A DNA stretch of 36,917 nucleotides from the NCBI GenBank assembly GCA_964575095.1, contig CAZNPA010000010.1, positions 1-36,917 of the forward strand. The letters run 5' to 3'. This DNA comes from CAZNPA01 sp964575095. GTDB lineage: Bacteria; Pseudomonadota; Alphaproteobacteria; Rickettsiales; SXRF01. The translations under genes were made by a program, and so were the position numbers. Shown here piece after piece: positions 29,144 through 36,917 of the stretch. The first letter of the stretch is position 1; every line of letters begins with the position of its first letter. The notes under the pieces are model-generated. The model was not told where the DNA came from. It ran no database searches and saw only the letters and a program-made list of their open reading frames with translations.

Positions 29144-32100
29144 CTATTCTTCCTTCTCGATCAGCTCCACATTGAGCCCCAGCGAGCGCAGCTCCTTCAC
29201 CATCACGTGGAACGACTCGGGAATGCCCGACTCGAAGCTGTTGTCGCCGCGCACGATCGATTCGTAGATCTTGCTGCGGCCCGCCACGTCGTCGGATTTC
29301 ACCGTCAGGATTTCCTGCAAGGTATAAGCCGCGCCGTACGCCTGAAGCGCCCAGCATTCCATTTCCCCGAAGCGCTGGCCGCCGAACTGCGACTTGCCGC
29401 CCAGAGGTTGCTGCGTCACCAAGCTGTAAGGCCCGATCGAACGCGCGTGGATCTTGTCGTCGACCAGATGGTGCAGCTTCATGATGTAGATGTAGCCCAC
29501 CGTGACCTTGCGGTCGAACGGCTCGCCGGAGCGGCCGTCATAGAGCGTCACCTGGCCGGAGGTATCGCAGCCGGCTTTCTTGAGCCAACCCACGATATCT
29601 TCTTCCTTGGCGCCGTCGAACACCGGCGTCGCGAACGGAACGCCTTTTTTCAGGTTTTCTGCCAGCTCCAGCGTTTCGTCGTCGGTAAGGTGCAGGATTT
29701 CTTTCTTGTTGTCCTTGTCCCCGTAAAGATCGGCTAAGAACTCGCGCAGTTTCTTGACTGCGCCGGATTTGGATTGCTGCTCTTCCGCCTGCTCGACGGC
29801 TTCGCGAATCTGCTTGCCGATGCCGGCCGAAGCCCACCCGAGATGGGTTTCCAGAATTTGCCCGACGTTCATGCGGCTGGGTACGCCCAGCGGGTTCAAT
29901 ACGATGTCGACCGGCGTGCCGTCTTCCAGATACGGGATATCCTCGACCGGAACGATCTTGGAGATAACGCCCTTGTTGCCGTGGCGGCCGGCCATCTTAT
30001 CGCCGGGCTGCAGCTTGCGCTTCACCGCGACGAACACTTTGACCATTTTAAGCACGCCCGGCATCAGATCGTCGCCGGCCTGCACTTTACCAACTTTTTC
30101 CTCGAACTTATGCGTGATGCGCGCCACGGCGGTATCGAGCTGCTTCTTCAGGTGCTCGATTTCGCGCATGGCCTTGTCGTCCTTAATGGCAAGCTGCCAC
30201 CACTGGCCTTTGCTATGCTTCTCGAAGAACTGCTCGCTGATCTGCGTGCCGACCTTGAAGCCCTTGGGACCCGATGTCGCTTTTTTCCCTATCAACAATT
30301 CTTGCAGACGGCCATAGACAAACCGTTCGATGATGGCGCGTTCGTCGTCGCGGTCTTTGGCCAGACGTTCGATTTCGGCTTTCTCAATCGAAAGTGCGCG
30401 CTCGTCTTTTTCGATGCCGCGGCGGCTGAAAATGCGGACGCCGACAATGGTGCCCGACACGCCCGGAGGCAGGCGCAGGGAAGAATCGCGGACGTCGGAG
30501 GCTTTTTCGCCGAAGATGGCGCGAAGCAGTTTTTCTTCCGGCGTCATGGGTGATTCGGATTTCGGAGTCACCTTGCCGACCAAGATGTCGCCGGCTTTGA
30601 CTTCCGCGCCGATATGCACGACGCCGATTTCGTCCAAGTTGCGAAGCGCTTCCTCGCCGACGTTGGGGATATCGCGGGTGATTTCCTCGGCGCCCAGCTT
30701 GGTGTCACGCGCCATGACTTCGAATTCCTCGATGTGGATCGAGGTAAAGACGTCTTCCGATACGATGCGCTCGGAGATCAAAATCGAATCTTCGAAGTTG
30801 TAGCCGTTCCAGGGCATGAACGCGACCAGGACGTTACGGCCTAAGGCCAGTTCGCCCAGATCGGTCGAGGGGCCGTCGGCGATGATGTCGCCGGCATTGA
30901 CCTTATCGCCGACTTTAATCAGCGGGCGCTGATTGAGGCAGGTCGATTGGTTGGAGCGGGTGAATTTCATCAAATTATAGATGTCAACACCGGGGCTGCC
31001 GTCCACGGTGGCTTCCGTGCAGCGGATAACGATACGCGTCGCGTCGACCTGATCGACGATACCGGCACGCTTGGCAACGGTGGTGACGCCGGAATCCTTG
31101 GCGACGATTTCTTCCATACCGGTGCCGACGAGCGGCGCTTCCGAGCGGATAAGCGGCACCGCCTGGCGTTGCATGTTCGAGCCCATCAGCGCGCGGTTGG
31201 CGTCGTCGTTCTCGAGGAACGGGATCAGCGCCGCAGCGACGGAGACCAACTGCTTGGGGGCGACGTCGATATATTCGATGTCTTCCGGTTTGGCCAAAAT
31301 AAAGTCACCGTTACGGCGGCAGGAAATGAGATCACCGGTGAATTTGCCCTTGTCATCCATCGCCGAGTTGGCCTGGGCGATGGCGTATTTTCCTTCTTCG
31401 ATGGCCGAAAGATAGACCACTTCGTCGGTGACGCGGGTGTTGATGACCTTACGGTACGGGCTTTCGATGAAGCCGTATTTATTGACGCGGGCATAGGTCG
31501 CCATCGAGTTGATGAGACCGATATTCGGGCCTTCCGGCGTTTCGATCGGGCAGATGCGGCCGTAATGCGTCGGGTGCACGTCGCGCACTTCGAATCCGGC
31601 GCGCTCGCGGGTTAGGCCGCCCGGTCCAAGGGCAGACAGGCGACGCTTGTGGGTGATTTCCGAGAGCGGATTGGTCTGGTCCATGAATTGCGACAGCTGC
31701 GAGGAGCCGAAAAATTCGCGGATGGCGGCAGCGACAGGCTTGGCGTTCACCAGATCGTGCGGCATGACGGTGTCGATATCAACCGAGCTCATGCGCTCGA
31801 CGATGCCGCGCTCCATGCGGAGCAAGCCGATGCGGAACTGGTTTTCCATCAATTCACCGACTGAGCGCACGCGGCGGTTGCCGAGATGATCGATGTCGTC
31901 GATCTCGCCGACGCCGTCTTTTAATCCCACCAGCAATTTTACTGTCTCGATGATGTCATCGTTGGTGAGGACGCCCATTTCTTCCGGGAATGAGAGGTTC
32001 AGGCGCGCGTTCATCTTGACGCGGCCGACCGCCGACAGGTCATAGCGTTCGGAATCGAAGAATAGCGTTTTGAACAGCGTTTCTGCGGCTTCCGGCGTCG

Positions 32101-33268
32101 TCGGTTCGCCCGGGCGCATGACGCGGTAGATGTCGATCAGCGCGTCTTCGCGCGTCAGGTTCTTGTCGGCAACCAGCGTGTTCCTGATATAGGCGCCGAC
32201 ATTGACGTTGTCGATGTCGAGTACCGAGATTTCCTTGGCGCCGGCGCTTTCAAGCGTGGCGATCGAGGTCTTGGAGAGCTCTTCGCCGGACTCGATGTAG
32301 ATTTCGCCGGTCTGCTCATTAATGACGTCGCTGGCGACGAATTTTCCTACCAGCTGTTCGCTGGTGATGAGGTATTCCTTGAGGCCATCTTCGGCGAGTT
32401 TTTTGGCCGTGCGCATGTTGAGCTTCTGCCCGGCATCCGCCACTTTCTTGCCTGACTTGGCATCGACCAGATCATAAACCAGCTTGACGCCTTTCCACTG
32501 CTCGGGAACGAATTTGCCGGCCCAGTTGTCTTTTTGTTTTTTGAAGACGGTCTTGGTGTAGAAGGTGGAAAGAATCTGGTCGTTGTCCATGGCGAGCGCG
32601 CGGAGAAGCGTCGTCACCGGTATTTTGCGGCGGCGGTCGATGCGGGCGTTGACCTGATCTTTGGCGTCGAACTCAAAATCGAGCCACGAACCGCGGTAAG
32701 GAATCACGCGCGCCGAATAGAGGAATTTGCCGGAGCTGTGCGTCTTGCCCTGATCGTGGTCGAAGAAGACGCCTGGGCTGCGGTGCATCTGCGAGACGAT
32801 GACGCGCTCGGTGCCGTTGATGATGAACGTGCCGTTGTCGGTCATGAGCGGGATGTCGCCCATATAGACGTCCTGCTCCTTGATGTCCTTGATCTCGCGG
32901 GCGCCTGTATCTTCATCGACGATCCAGACGATGAGGCGGAGCGTAACGCGGAGCGGCGCCGAGAAATTGATGCCGCGCGAACGGCACTCATCGACGTCGT
33001 ACTTGGGCGCGTCGAAATTGAATTTTACGAACTCGAGGGTCGAGGTGTCGGAGAAATCCTTGATCGGGAATACGGATTTGAATACGGCCTGCAGCCCAGT
33101 GTTAGTACGCTTTTCCGCCGTTATATTGATCTGCAGGAAATGGTCGTACGAATTTTTCTGCACTTCGATCAAGTTCGGCATCATCGTCGCGGTTTCGATG
33201 CGGCCGAAACTCTTGCGGATGCGCTTCTTGGCGGTGAACGAAAGACGGGCTGCTGCTGCGTGGGCCAT
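29144..33268 (-). CDS. rpoB: RNA polymerase beta subunit RpoB
   Basis: This is the beta subunit of RNA polymerase, 1374 residues. The start at 33268 has an AGGAG ribosome site and matches homologues (RLSFTAKKRIRKSFG); an in-frame ATG 13 codons earlier is rejected. The rifampicin region is wild-type in form (GSSQLSQFMDQTNPLSEITH, then KRRLSALGPGGL), with no classical resistance substitution visible. Other landmarks are GRICPIETPEGPNIGLI, the Lys-rich active-site segments KMAGRHGNKGVISKI and the C-terminal GGQRFGEMECWALQAYGAAY that contacts beta'. It is preceded by the rplL-rpoB hairpin and followed by the intercalated gene. Confidence 0.97.
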   Translation of the reverse strand: MAHAAAARLSFTAKKRIRKSFGRIETATMMPNLIEVQKNSYDHFLQINITAEKRTNTGLQAVFKSVFPIKDFSDTSTLEFVKFNFDAPKYDVDECRSRGINFSAPLRVTLRLIVWIVDEDTGAREIKDIKEQDVYMGDIPLMTDNGTFIINGTERVIVSQMHRSPGVFFDHDQGKTHSSGKFLYSARVIPYRGSWLDFEFDAKDQVNARIDRRRKIPVTTLLRALAMDNDQILSTFYTKTVFKKQKDNWAGKFVPEQWKGVKLVYDLVDAKSGKKVADAGQKLNMRTAKKLAEDGLKEYLITSEQLVGKFVASDVINEQTGEIYIESGEELSKTSIATLESAGAKEISVLDIDNVNVGAYIRNTLVADKNLTREDALIDIYRVMRPGEPTTPEAAETLFKTLFFDSERYDLSAVGRVKMNARLNLSFPEEMGVLTNDDIIETVKLLVGLKDGVGEIDDIDHLGNRRVRSVGELMENQFRIGLLRMERGIVERMSSVDIDTVMPHDLVNAKPVAAAIREFFGSSQLSQFMDQTNPLSEITHKRRLSALGPGGLTRERAGFEVRDVHPTHYGRICPIETPEGPNIGLINSMATYARVNKYGFIESPYRKVINTRVTDEVVYLSAIEEGKYAIAQANSAMDDKGKFTGDLISCRRNGDFILAKPEDIEYIDVAPKQLVSVAAALIPFLENDDANRALMGSNMQRQAVPLIRSEAPLVGTGMEEIVAKDSGVTTVAKRAGIVDQVDATRIVIRCTEATVDGSPGVDIYNLMKFTRSNQSTCLNQRPLIKVGDKVNAGDIIADGPSTDLGELALGRNVLVAFMPWNGYNFEDSILISERIVSEDVFTSIHIEEFEVMARDTKLGAEEITRDIPNVGEEALRNLDEIGVVHIGAEVKAGDILVGKVTPKSESPMTPEEKLLRAIFGEKASDVRDSSLRLPPGVSGTIVGVRIFSRRGIEKDERALSIEKAEIERLAKDRDDERAIIERFVYGRLQELLIGKKATSGPKGFKVGTQISEQFFEKHSKGQWWQLAIKDDKAMREIEHLKKQLDTAVARITHKFEEKVGKVQAGDDLMPGVLKMVKVFVAVKRKLQPGDKMAGRHGNKGVISKIVPVEDIPYLEDGTPVDIVLNPLGVPSRMNVGQILETHLGWASAGIGKQIREAVEQAEEQQSKSGAVKKLREFLADLYGDKDNKKEILHLTDDETLELAENLKKGVPFATPVFDGAKEEDIVGWLKKAGCDTSGQVTLYDGRSGEPFDRKVTVGYIYIMKLHHLVDDKIHARSIGPYSLVTQQPLGGKSQFGGQRFGEMECWALQAYGAAYTLQEILTVKSDDVAGRSKIYESIVRGDNSFESGIPESFHVMVKELRSLGLNVELIEKEE

Positions 33269-33330
33269 TGGTACTCCTAAATCCTGTGGCACGCAAAGCG
33301 CGGGCACAGGATATCATGCAAAATACAAAG

Positions 33331-33382
33331 ATCCTGCGCACATGGCTTCCGCGGCCTACGCCGGGAAGCCATGTCGCAGGAT
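33331..33382 (-). terminator. Long hairpin in the rplL-rpoB gap (attenuator or processing site)
   Basis: Arms 33331-33350 and 33364-33382 pair over 19 bases with a single bulged C (ATCCTGCG and ACATGGCTTCC with complements), loop ~13 bases. On the minus strand it starts seven bases after the rplL stop and is followed by CTTTGTATTTT. In E. coli this gap holds an attenuator and an RNase III site; a comparable role is likely here. Confidence 0.65.
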
Positions 33383-33389
33383 GGATAAC

Positions 33390-33770
33390 TTACTTCACTT
33401 CGACGGTCGCGCCGGCGTCGGTGAGCGCCTTGCTGATCTTGTCGGCGTCGGCTTTGCTGACGCCGTCTTTGACCGGCTTCGGAGCGGCCTCAACCAGATC
33501 TTTGGCTTCTTTCAAGCCAAGTCCGGTCGCTTCGCGCACCACTTTGATGATGCCGATTTTCTTGTCGGCAGGAGCCGATTTCAGAACGACCGAGAATTCG
33601 GTCTTTTCTTCGGCCGGTGCGGCACCAGCGGCAGCACCTGCGGCAGCGACTGCTACCGGTGCGGCGGCGGATACGCCCCATTTTTCTTCGAGCATTTTGG
33701 AAAGCTCGGAGGCTTCCAGCACGCTAAGCGCCGAAAGGTCGTCTACGATTTTTGCTAAATTGGCAGCCAT
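33390..33770 (-). CDS. rplL: 50S ribosomal protein L7/L12
   Basis: L7/L12 forms the flexible stalk of the large subunit, which recruits translation GTPases. The 126-residue protein has the N-terminal dimerisation helices (KIVDDLSALSVLEASELSKML), an Ala/Pro/Gly-rich hinge at ~35-55 and the globular C-terminal domain (EFSVVLKSAPADKKIGIIKVV, GLGLKEAKDLVEAAP). It follows rplJ with a 44-base gap and precedes the rplL-rpoB hairpin. The stalk protein is needed in multiple copies relative to RpoB, which the hairpin could help set. Confidence 0.97.
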   Translation of the reverse strand: MAANLAKIVDDLSALSVLEASELSKMLEEKWGVSAAAPVAVAAAGAAAGAAPAEEKTEFSVVLKSAPADKKIGIIKVVREATGLGLKEAKDLVEAAPKPVKDGVSKADADKISKALTDAGATVEVK

Positions 33771-33814
33771 GGTATGTACTCCTACGTAAATAAAAAAATT
33801 AAACCCGTTCCCGT

Positions 33815-34324
33815 TCAGTCTTTTTTTGCCTTAGCGGCGATAACGCGGGCGACTTGACCTCCCGGAGCCTGCAAAACGCTAGCGATGCGCTGAGCAGGAG
33901 TCTTCAGCATGCCGATGATCTTGGCACGCAGCTCGTCGAGCGACGGCAGCTTGGCAAGCGCCTGGATGGCGCTGACATCCAGCACCTTTCCATCGTACAT
34001 GCCGCCGACGATGACGAGCTTTTCGTTGTTCTTGGCGAATTCGACCACGCCTTTGGCAGCCGCTACCGGATCGGCGGAGAATGCCACCGCGGTCGGGCCT
34101 TTCAGCATGTCGCTGGCCGGCTCGAAGCTGGTGTCTTTGGCCGCCAGTTTTACCAGACGGTTCTTCGATACTTTGAACGAAGCGCCGCCGGCGCGCATCT
34201 TGCGGCGCAGGTCGGTCATCTCGGCGACGGTCAAACCGCGATACTGGGTGACGACCAGAGTGCTGGCGCCCTTGAGCTTGGCGTGGACGTCTTCGATCAG
34301 GTCTTTTTTCTGTGTTCTGTTCAT
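33815..34324 (-). CDS. rplJ: 50S ribosomal protein L10
   Basis: L10 anchors the L7/L12 dimers on the ribosome. The 169 residues include the rRNA-binding N-terminal domain (STLVVTQYRGLTVAEMTDLR, KVSKNRLVKLAA, LKGPTAVAFS) and a C-terminal helix for L12 binding. In many bacteria L10 represses its own operon through a leader ahead of rplJ. Here only nine bases separate the rplA stop from the rplJ start, so such a leader could only lie inside rplA. Confidence 0.96.
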   Translation of the reverse strand: MNRTQKKDLIEDVHAKLKGASTLVVTQYRGLTVAEMTDLRRKMRAGGASFKVSKNRLVKLAAKDTSFEPASDMLKGPTAVAFSADPVAAAKGVVEFAKNNEKLVIVGGMYDGKVLDVSAIQALAKLPSLDELRAKIIGMLKTPAQRIASVLQAPGGQVARVIAAKAKKD

Positions 34325-34333
34325 AACTGCCCC

Positions 34334-35032
34334 TTACGCCGCCTGCACGTCGGTTAAATCGATCTTGACGCCCACGCCCATAGTCGAGGTAAGGCCGATC
34401 TTCTTTATATAGTTGCCTTTGACGGCGGCCGGCTTGGCTTTGGACACGGCATCGATAAAGGCTTTGACGTTTTTAAGCAGCGCATCTTCAGTGAACGACG
34501 CTTTGCCGACGCCGGCATGGATGATGCCCGCCTTGTCGGGGCGGAATTCCACCTGGCCGGACTTGGCGGCCTTGACCGCTTCGGCGACGTTGGGCGTCAC
34601 CGTTCCTAATTTCGGATTGGGCATCAGACCCTTGGGGCCCAGCACTTTACCGAGCTTGCCGACCACGCCCATCATATCAGGAGCGGCAATGCAGCGGTCG
34701 AAATCGGTGAAGCCGCCGTTGATTTTTTCGGCCAGATCGTCGCCGCCGACGAAATCGGCGCCGGCTTTCAACGCTTGTTCGGCCTTCTCACCTTTGGCGA
34801 ATACGACTACTTTAACCGACTTGCCGGTGCCGCCGGGCATAGTGACCATGCCGCGCACGGCCTGATCGGTCTGCGCCGGATCGACGCCTAAATTCATAAC
34901 GATGTCGATCGTCTCATCAAATTTGGCGATGGCGTTCGATTTCACCAGTTTTACCGCCTCGGCCAGCTTATAGCGCTTGTCGAGATTGACGGCGGCCAGA
35001 CGTTGTTTTCTTTTCTTGGCGATACGCGGCAT
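34334..35032 (-). CDS. rplA: 50S ribosomal protein L1
   Basis: L1 builds the L1 stalk that helps release E-site tRNA, and in other bacteria it represses the L11-L1 operon by binding a structure mimicking its rRNA site. The 232 residues carry KRYKLAEAVKLVK near the start, IDIVMNLGVDPAQTDQAVRG and MMGVVGKLGKVLGPKGLMPNPK, the family signature. It begins three bases after the rplK stop, so the two are coupled. Confidence 0.97.
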   Translation of the reverse strand: MPRIAKKRKQRLAAVNLDKRYKLAEAVKLVKSNAIAKFDETIDIVMNLGVDPAQTDQAVRGMVTMPGGTGKSVKVVVFAKGEKAEQALKAGADFVGGDDLAEKINGGFTDFDRCIAAPDMMGVVGKLGKVLGPKGLMPNPKLGTVTPNVAEAVKAAKSGQVEFRPDKAGIIHAGVGKASFTEDALLKNVKAFIDAVSKAKPAAVKGNYIKKIGLTSTMGVGVKIDLTDVQAA

Positions 35033-35035
35033 AAA

Positions 35036-35473
35036 CTACGCAGCCTCCACCACTTGGAGGCCCATCGAGAGCGCCGAGCCTTTAATCATGGCGCTGGCGG
35101 CTTCGATATCGTGGGCGTTTAAATCCTGCATCTTTTGTTTGGCGATCTCGCGGATCTGGCTCATCGTCACCTTACCAACAGTGCCGCCCTTGCCGGGCGT
35201 TTGCGAACCGGACTGAATCTTGGCCGCTTTTTTTAAGAAGAACGAGACCGGCGGCGTGCGCGTGATGAACGTGAACGTGCGGTCCTGATAGGCGGTGATG
35301 ACGACAGGAATCGGCGCGCCGGGTTCCATTTTTTGCGTGGCGGCGTTGAACGCCTTGCAGAATTCCATAATGTTAAGGCCGCGCTGGCCTAAGGCCGGGC
35401 CTACCGGCGGCGACGGATTCGCCTTGCCGGCCGGAATCTGCAGTTTGACATATCCGACGATTTTTTTAGCCAT
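35036..35473 (-). CDS. rplK: 50S ribosomal protein L11
   Basis: L11 binds the GTPase-associated centre of 23S rRNA. The 145-residue protein has the N-terminal PAGKANPSPPVGPALGQRG motif (thiostrepton-site prolines) and a C-terminal rRNA-binding domain ending in GLQVVEAA. It is the first gene of the rplKAJL-rpoBC transcription unit; a strong promoter candidate lies about 100 bases upstream. Confidence 0.97.
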   Translation of the reverse strand: MAKKIVGYVKLQIPAGKANPSPPVGPALGQRGLNIMEFCKAFNAATQKMEPGAPIPVVITAYQDRTFTFITRTPPVSFFLKKAAKIQSGSQTPGKGGTVGKVTMSQIREIAKQKMQDLNAHDIEAASAMIKGSALSMGLQVVEAA

Positions 35474-35547
35474 TTTTTTTCTTTCGCTGTGGTGTTAACG
35501 CCCGCATCACGCCTGAGTTTCAAACGGCACGGACTCCCAAAAACAAA

Positions 35548-35571
35548 CGCTCCCTCTAAACGAAGGGAGCG
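35548..35571 (-). terminator. Intrinsic terminator-like hairpin between nusG and rplK
   Basis: CGCTCCCT and AGGGAGCG pair perfectly (8 bp, 8-base loop). On the minus strand the hairpin is followed by TTTGTTTTTG. It would end transcripts reading through from secE-nusG. It overlaps the predicted start site of the rplK promoter, so the new transcript would not contain the full hairpin. Confidence 0.6.
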
Positions 35572-35573
35572 GA

Positions 35574-35602
35574 TTTATAGGAGGTTATTTACGTGATTGC
35601 AA
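35574..35602 (-). promoter_or_regulatory. Strong sigma-70 promoter for the rplK-rpoC operon
   Basis: On the minus strand TTGCAA (35597-35602), a 17-base spacer and TATAAA (35574-35579). The predicted start is near 35567, giving a leader of about 95 bases before rplK. Surrounding DNA is AT-rich upstream (35660-35695), resembling an UP element. Confidence 0.6.
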
Positions 35603-35752
35603 GCGGTTTTTATCCCCGCATAGCTTATGCTGACAGGCGTATTGCGATGTCCGGTGTAAATTTATGCTTAGCATTTGAATTATATATTAAAACCGGACCA
35701 CGCCACCCAGGCTACGCCGGGGGCGGCTTCGCCGAGGCGAGTTCGGCAGAGC
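35603..35752. other. nusG-rplK gap: AT-rich segment and GC-rich palindromes
   Basis: This stretch holds no gene. Just after the nusG stop (35710-35750) there are GC-rich short stems (GCCGA/TCGGC at 35731-35747, GGCG/CGCC) using the same TACGCC and TTCGCC words as the nested palindromes elsewhere. GTCCGGT/ACCGGAC brackets an AT-rich 36-base core at 35650-35700. Confidence 0.35.
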
Positions 35753-35754
35753 TT

Positions 35755-36291
35755 TTAGACCTTCTCAACCTGCGAATATTCCAGGTCGACCGGCGTGGCG
35801 CGGCCGAAGATGGAGACGGAGACTTTGACGCGCTGCTTTTCTTCTTCCACCGCTTCGATGATGCCGGTGAAGGTGTCGAACGGGCCGTCGATGATCTTGA
35901 CGTTCTCTCCCACCTCGAAGGTGACGCCAGCATGCGGGTGCTCGATGCCCTCGCGCACCTGCGCGAAGATGGCTTCGGCTTCCTTGTCGGTGATCGGCAC
36001 CGGCTTGCCCTTGCCGCCGTGTCCTAAAAAGCCGGTGACTTTGGGCGTATTCTTTACCATGTGCCAGGTCGGGTCGGTGAGTTCCATTTTCACCATGACG
36101 TAGCCGGGGAAGAATTTGCGCTCAGCCTGCACTTTTTTGCCGCGACGCACTTCGGTGACTTCCTCGATCGGGACGACGACGTCTTCGATCAGCGCCGTGA
36201 GATTCTTCTGCGCCGCCTGCTCCTTGATGGTGGCAGCAACTTTTTTCTCAAATCCGGAATGGGCGTGGACGATATACCAGCGGGCAGCCAT
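35755..36291 (-). CDS. nusG: Transcription elongation and antitermination factor NusG
   Basis: NusG suppresses pausing and links RNA polymerase to the ribosome (via S10) or to Rho. The 178 residues have the NGN domain (RWYIVHAHSGFEKKVAATIKE quoted in part, KFFPGYVMVKMELTDPTWHMV) and a C-terminal KOW domain (GENVKIIDGPFDTFTGIIE). It starts 17 bases after secE and is cotranscribed with it. Length is normal. It is separated from rplK by a terminator and new promoter. Confidence 0.97.
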   Translation of the reverse strand: MAARWYIVHAHSGFEKKVAATIKEQAAQKNLTALIEDVVVPIEEVTEVRRGKKVQAERKFFPGYVMVKMELTDPTWHMVKNTPKVTGFLGHGGKGKPVPITDKEAEAIFAQVREGIEHPHAGVTFEVGENVKIIDGPFDTFTGIIEAVEEEKQRVKVSVSIFGRATPVDLEYSQVEKV

Positions 36292-36308
36292 TGATCTCTC
36301 CTTAAATG

Positions 36309-36503
36309 TTAAGCAATTCCTATAATCCAGCGCACCAGATTGCCAATCCCCATATCGACCAGCACAAAGAACGTGGCGGCGATCGCCACCAACACCAGCA
36401 CCATTGCGGTGGATATCAATGTTTCGCGGCGGGTCGGCCAGGTGACTTTTTCCATCTCCTGACGTACTTCGCGGATGAATTTAGCGGGATTTGTGGCGGC
36501 CAT
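36309..36503 (-). CDS. secE: Preprotein translocase subunit SecE
   Basis: SecE is the essential clamp subunit of the SecYEG channel. The 64-residue single-span form is typical of alphaproteobacteria: amphipathic FIREVRQEMEKVTWPTRRE, then one membrane helix (LVLVAIAATFFVLVDMGIG). The start at 36503 is chosen because homologues begin there; an upstream ATG adds 18 unrelated residues. It lies between tRNA-Trp and nusG as usual. Confidence 0.95.
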   Translation of the reverse strand: MAATNPAKFIREVRQEMEKVTWPTRRETLISTAMVLVLVAIAATFFVLVDMGIGNLVRWIIGIA

Positions 36504-36597
36504 CGTTGTCGATTCTTTCAAGGTTAAACTAGGGGGAAGGCCGTGGTTATAGCGCAAAACTCAGCGGATGCAAGGGGTTTTGTAAAGTGCCGCGCCA

Positions 36598-36689
36598 GTC
36601 TCCCTACGCTAAAGCTTCGGGAGACACTCCCGCGCCCAAGATGCGGTTCCGGGTGGCCCACCACCCGAAGCCCGCAGGGCGTAGGGTGG
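36598..36689. repeat. tRNA-linked repeat, copy 2, with nested palindromes
   Basis: 36598-36625 is a perfect nested hairpin: GTCTCCC/GGGAGAC outer arms, TAC and TTC spacers, GCT/AGC inner arms, AA loop. 36614-36652 matches copy 1 at 37 of 39 bases. 36661-36689 is identical to 20967-20995 and shares its last three bases with the tRNA-Trp CCA. It fills most of the tRNA-Trp/secE gap. Confidence 0.8.
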
Positions 36690-36762
36690 CAGGGGCGACA
36701 GGATTCGAACCTGCGACCTACGGTTTTGGAGACCGTCGCTCTACCAACTGAGCTACACCCCT
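36687..36762 (-). tRNA. trnW: tRNA-Trp (anticodon CCA)
   Basis: On the minus strand the gene begins AGGGGTG and ends CGCCCCT-G-CCA. It has the D-arm AGCTCAGTTGGTAGAGC, an anticodon arm ACGGT-CTCCAAA-ACCGT with anticodon CCA, and a T-arm with GGTTCGAATCC. The CCA is encoded. Its position between tuf and secE is the conserved bacterial arrangement. Confidence 0.97.
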
Positions 36763-36772
36763 ATACTTAAGG

Positions 36773-36847
36773 AGTGCCTAGTGGTGAGTGCCTAGTGCTT
36801 AGTGAAGGCTCTTCTAACGAGGCACCAGGCACCAGGCACTAAGCACG
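36773..36847. repeat. Heptamer repeat array / inverted repeat (locus 6)
   Basis: Left units AGTGCCT, AGTGGTG, AGTGCCT, AGTGCTT, AGTGAAG (36773-36807) and right units AGGCACC, AGGCACC, AGGCACT, AAGCACG (36820-36847) have a strict period of 7 and pair at about 20 of 28 positions. It fills the gap between the tuf stop and tRNA-Trp. Confidence 0.8.
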
Positions 36848-36852
36848 CTTTC

Positions 36853-36917
36853 CTACTCCACAATCTTGGCGACGACGCCGGCGCCGACGGTCTTGCCGCC
36901 CTCGCGGATGGCGAAGC
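36853..36917 (-). CDS. tuf: Elongation factor Tu, C-terminal end (partial)
   Basis: Only the last 21 codons are in the window. They read FAIREGGKTVGAGVVAKIVE and stop, the standard EF-Tu C-terminus in domain III. EF-Tu carries aminoacyl-tRNA to the ribosome. The order tuf / tRNA-Trp / secE / nusG supports the call. The gene continues beyond the right edge. Confidence 0.95.
   Translation of the reverse strand, partial: FAIREGGKTVGAGVVAKIVE

Noticed and set aside
36543..36770. Short frame reading through tRNA-Trp
   Set aside because: The RQDSNLRPTVLETVALPTELHP-like peptide is the classic artefact of tRNA genes read as protein.
36773..36847. CRISPR-like array
   Set aside because: Period is 7 with no spacers and no cas genes; it is a heptamer hairpin array.

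Overview
The window looks like a chromosomal segment of an alphaproteobacterium, probably a free-living relative of the Rhodospirillales/Micavibrio-type lineages. The evidence is the gene content: secA next to a periplasmic parvulin, argJ and mutT; the radA-cvpA-purF-SDR cluster; a eukaryote-like NADP isocitrate dehydrogenase; and the tuf / tRNA-Trp / secE / nusG / rplKAJL / rpoBC block in the usual order. Placement below class is inference. No phage, integrase, transposase or CRISPR array is visible. The first ~380 bases are AT-rich and unlike the rest.

Layout. 1-380: a small secreted orphan preceded by a 12-C homopolymer. 391-7508: secA (-), PpiC-type foldase (+), argJ (+), mutT (+), an NDUFAF5/BioC-like methyltransferase (-), comF (+). 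7624-13396 (-): cobalamin-dependent methionine synthase encoded as two polypeptides, with a 714-residue rhodanese/membrane/sulfatase fusion gene lodged exactly between the halves. 13450-17721 (+): radA, cvpA, purF (4-bp stop/start overlaps) and a short-chain dehydrogenase. 17737-18101: a near-perfect sigma-54 promoter and a 100-residue orphan. 18098-20850: icd (-), then a 2OG-Fe(II) oxygenase flanked by two small, highly charged secreted proteins. 20993-21069: solitary tRNA-Ile(GAT). 21210-24486 (-): GGDEF protein, ubiD, rlmB. 24563-36917 (-): rpoC, an unrecognised 121-aa gene wedged between rpoC and rpoB, rpoB, rplL, rplJ, rplA, rplK, nusG, secE, tRNA-Trp, and the 3' end of tuf.

The most unusual signal is not a protein. 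At least six intergenic gaps are filled by short arrays with a 7-base period (7/8 mixed at one locus). Their left and right halves are inverted, so each gap can fold into one long hairpin. The sequence differs at every locus but the architecture does not, and several arrays supply or abut start or stop codons. A second, separate class of nested palindromes (outer arm, TAC/TTC, inner arm, loop, inner arm, TTC, outer arm) occurs at several other gaps and follows the 3' CCA of both tRNA genes. Together these two classes occupy much of the non-coding DNA here.

Functionally the window is mostly housekeeping: protein export and folding, arginine, purine, methionine and ubiquinone synthesis, nucleotide-pool sanitation, DNA repair and the core transcription/translation operon. 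Candidate novelties are the repeat system, the split metH with its inserted fusion gene, the rpoB-rpoC intercalated gene, the sigma-54-driven orphan and the charged secreted pair around the oxygenase.
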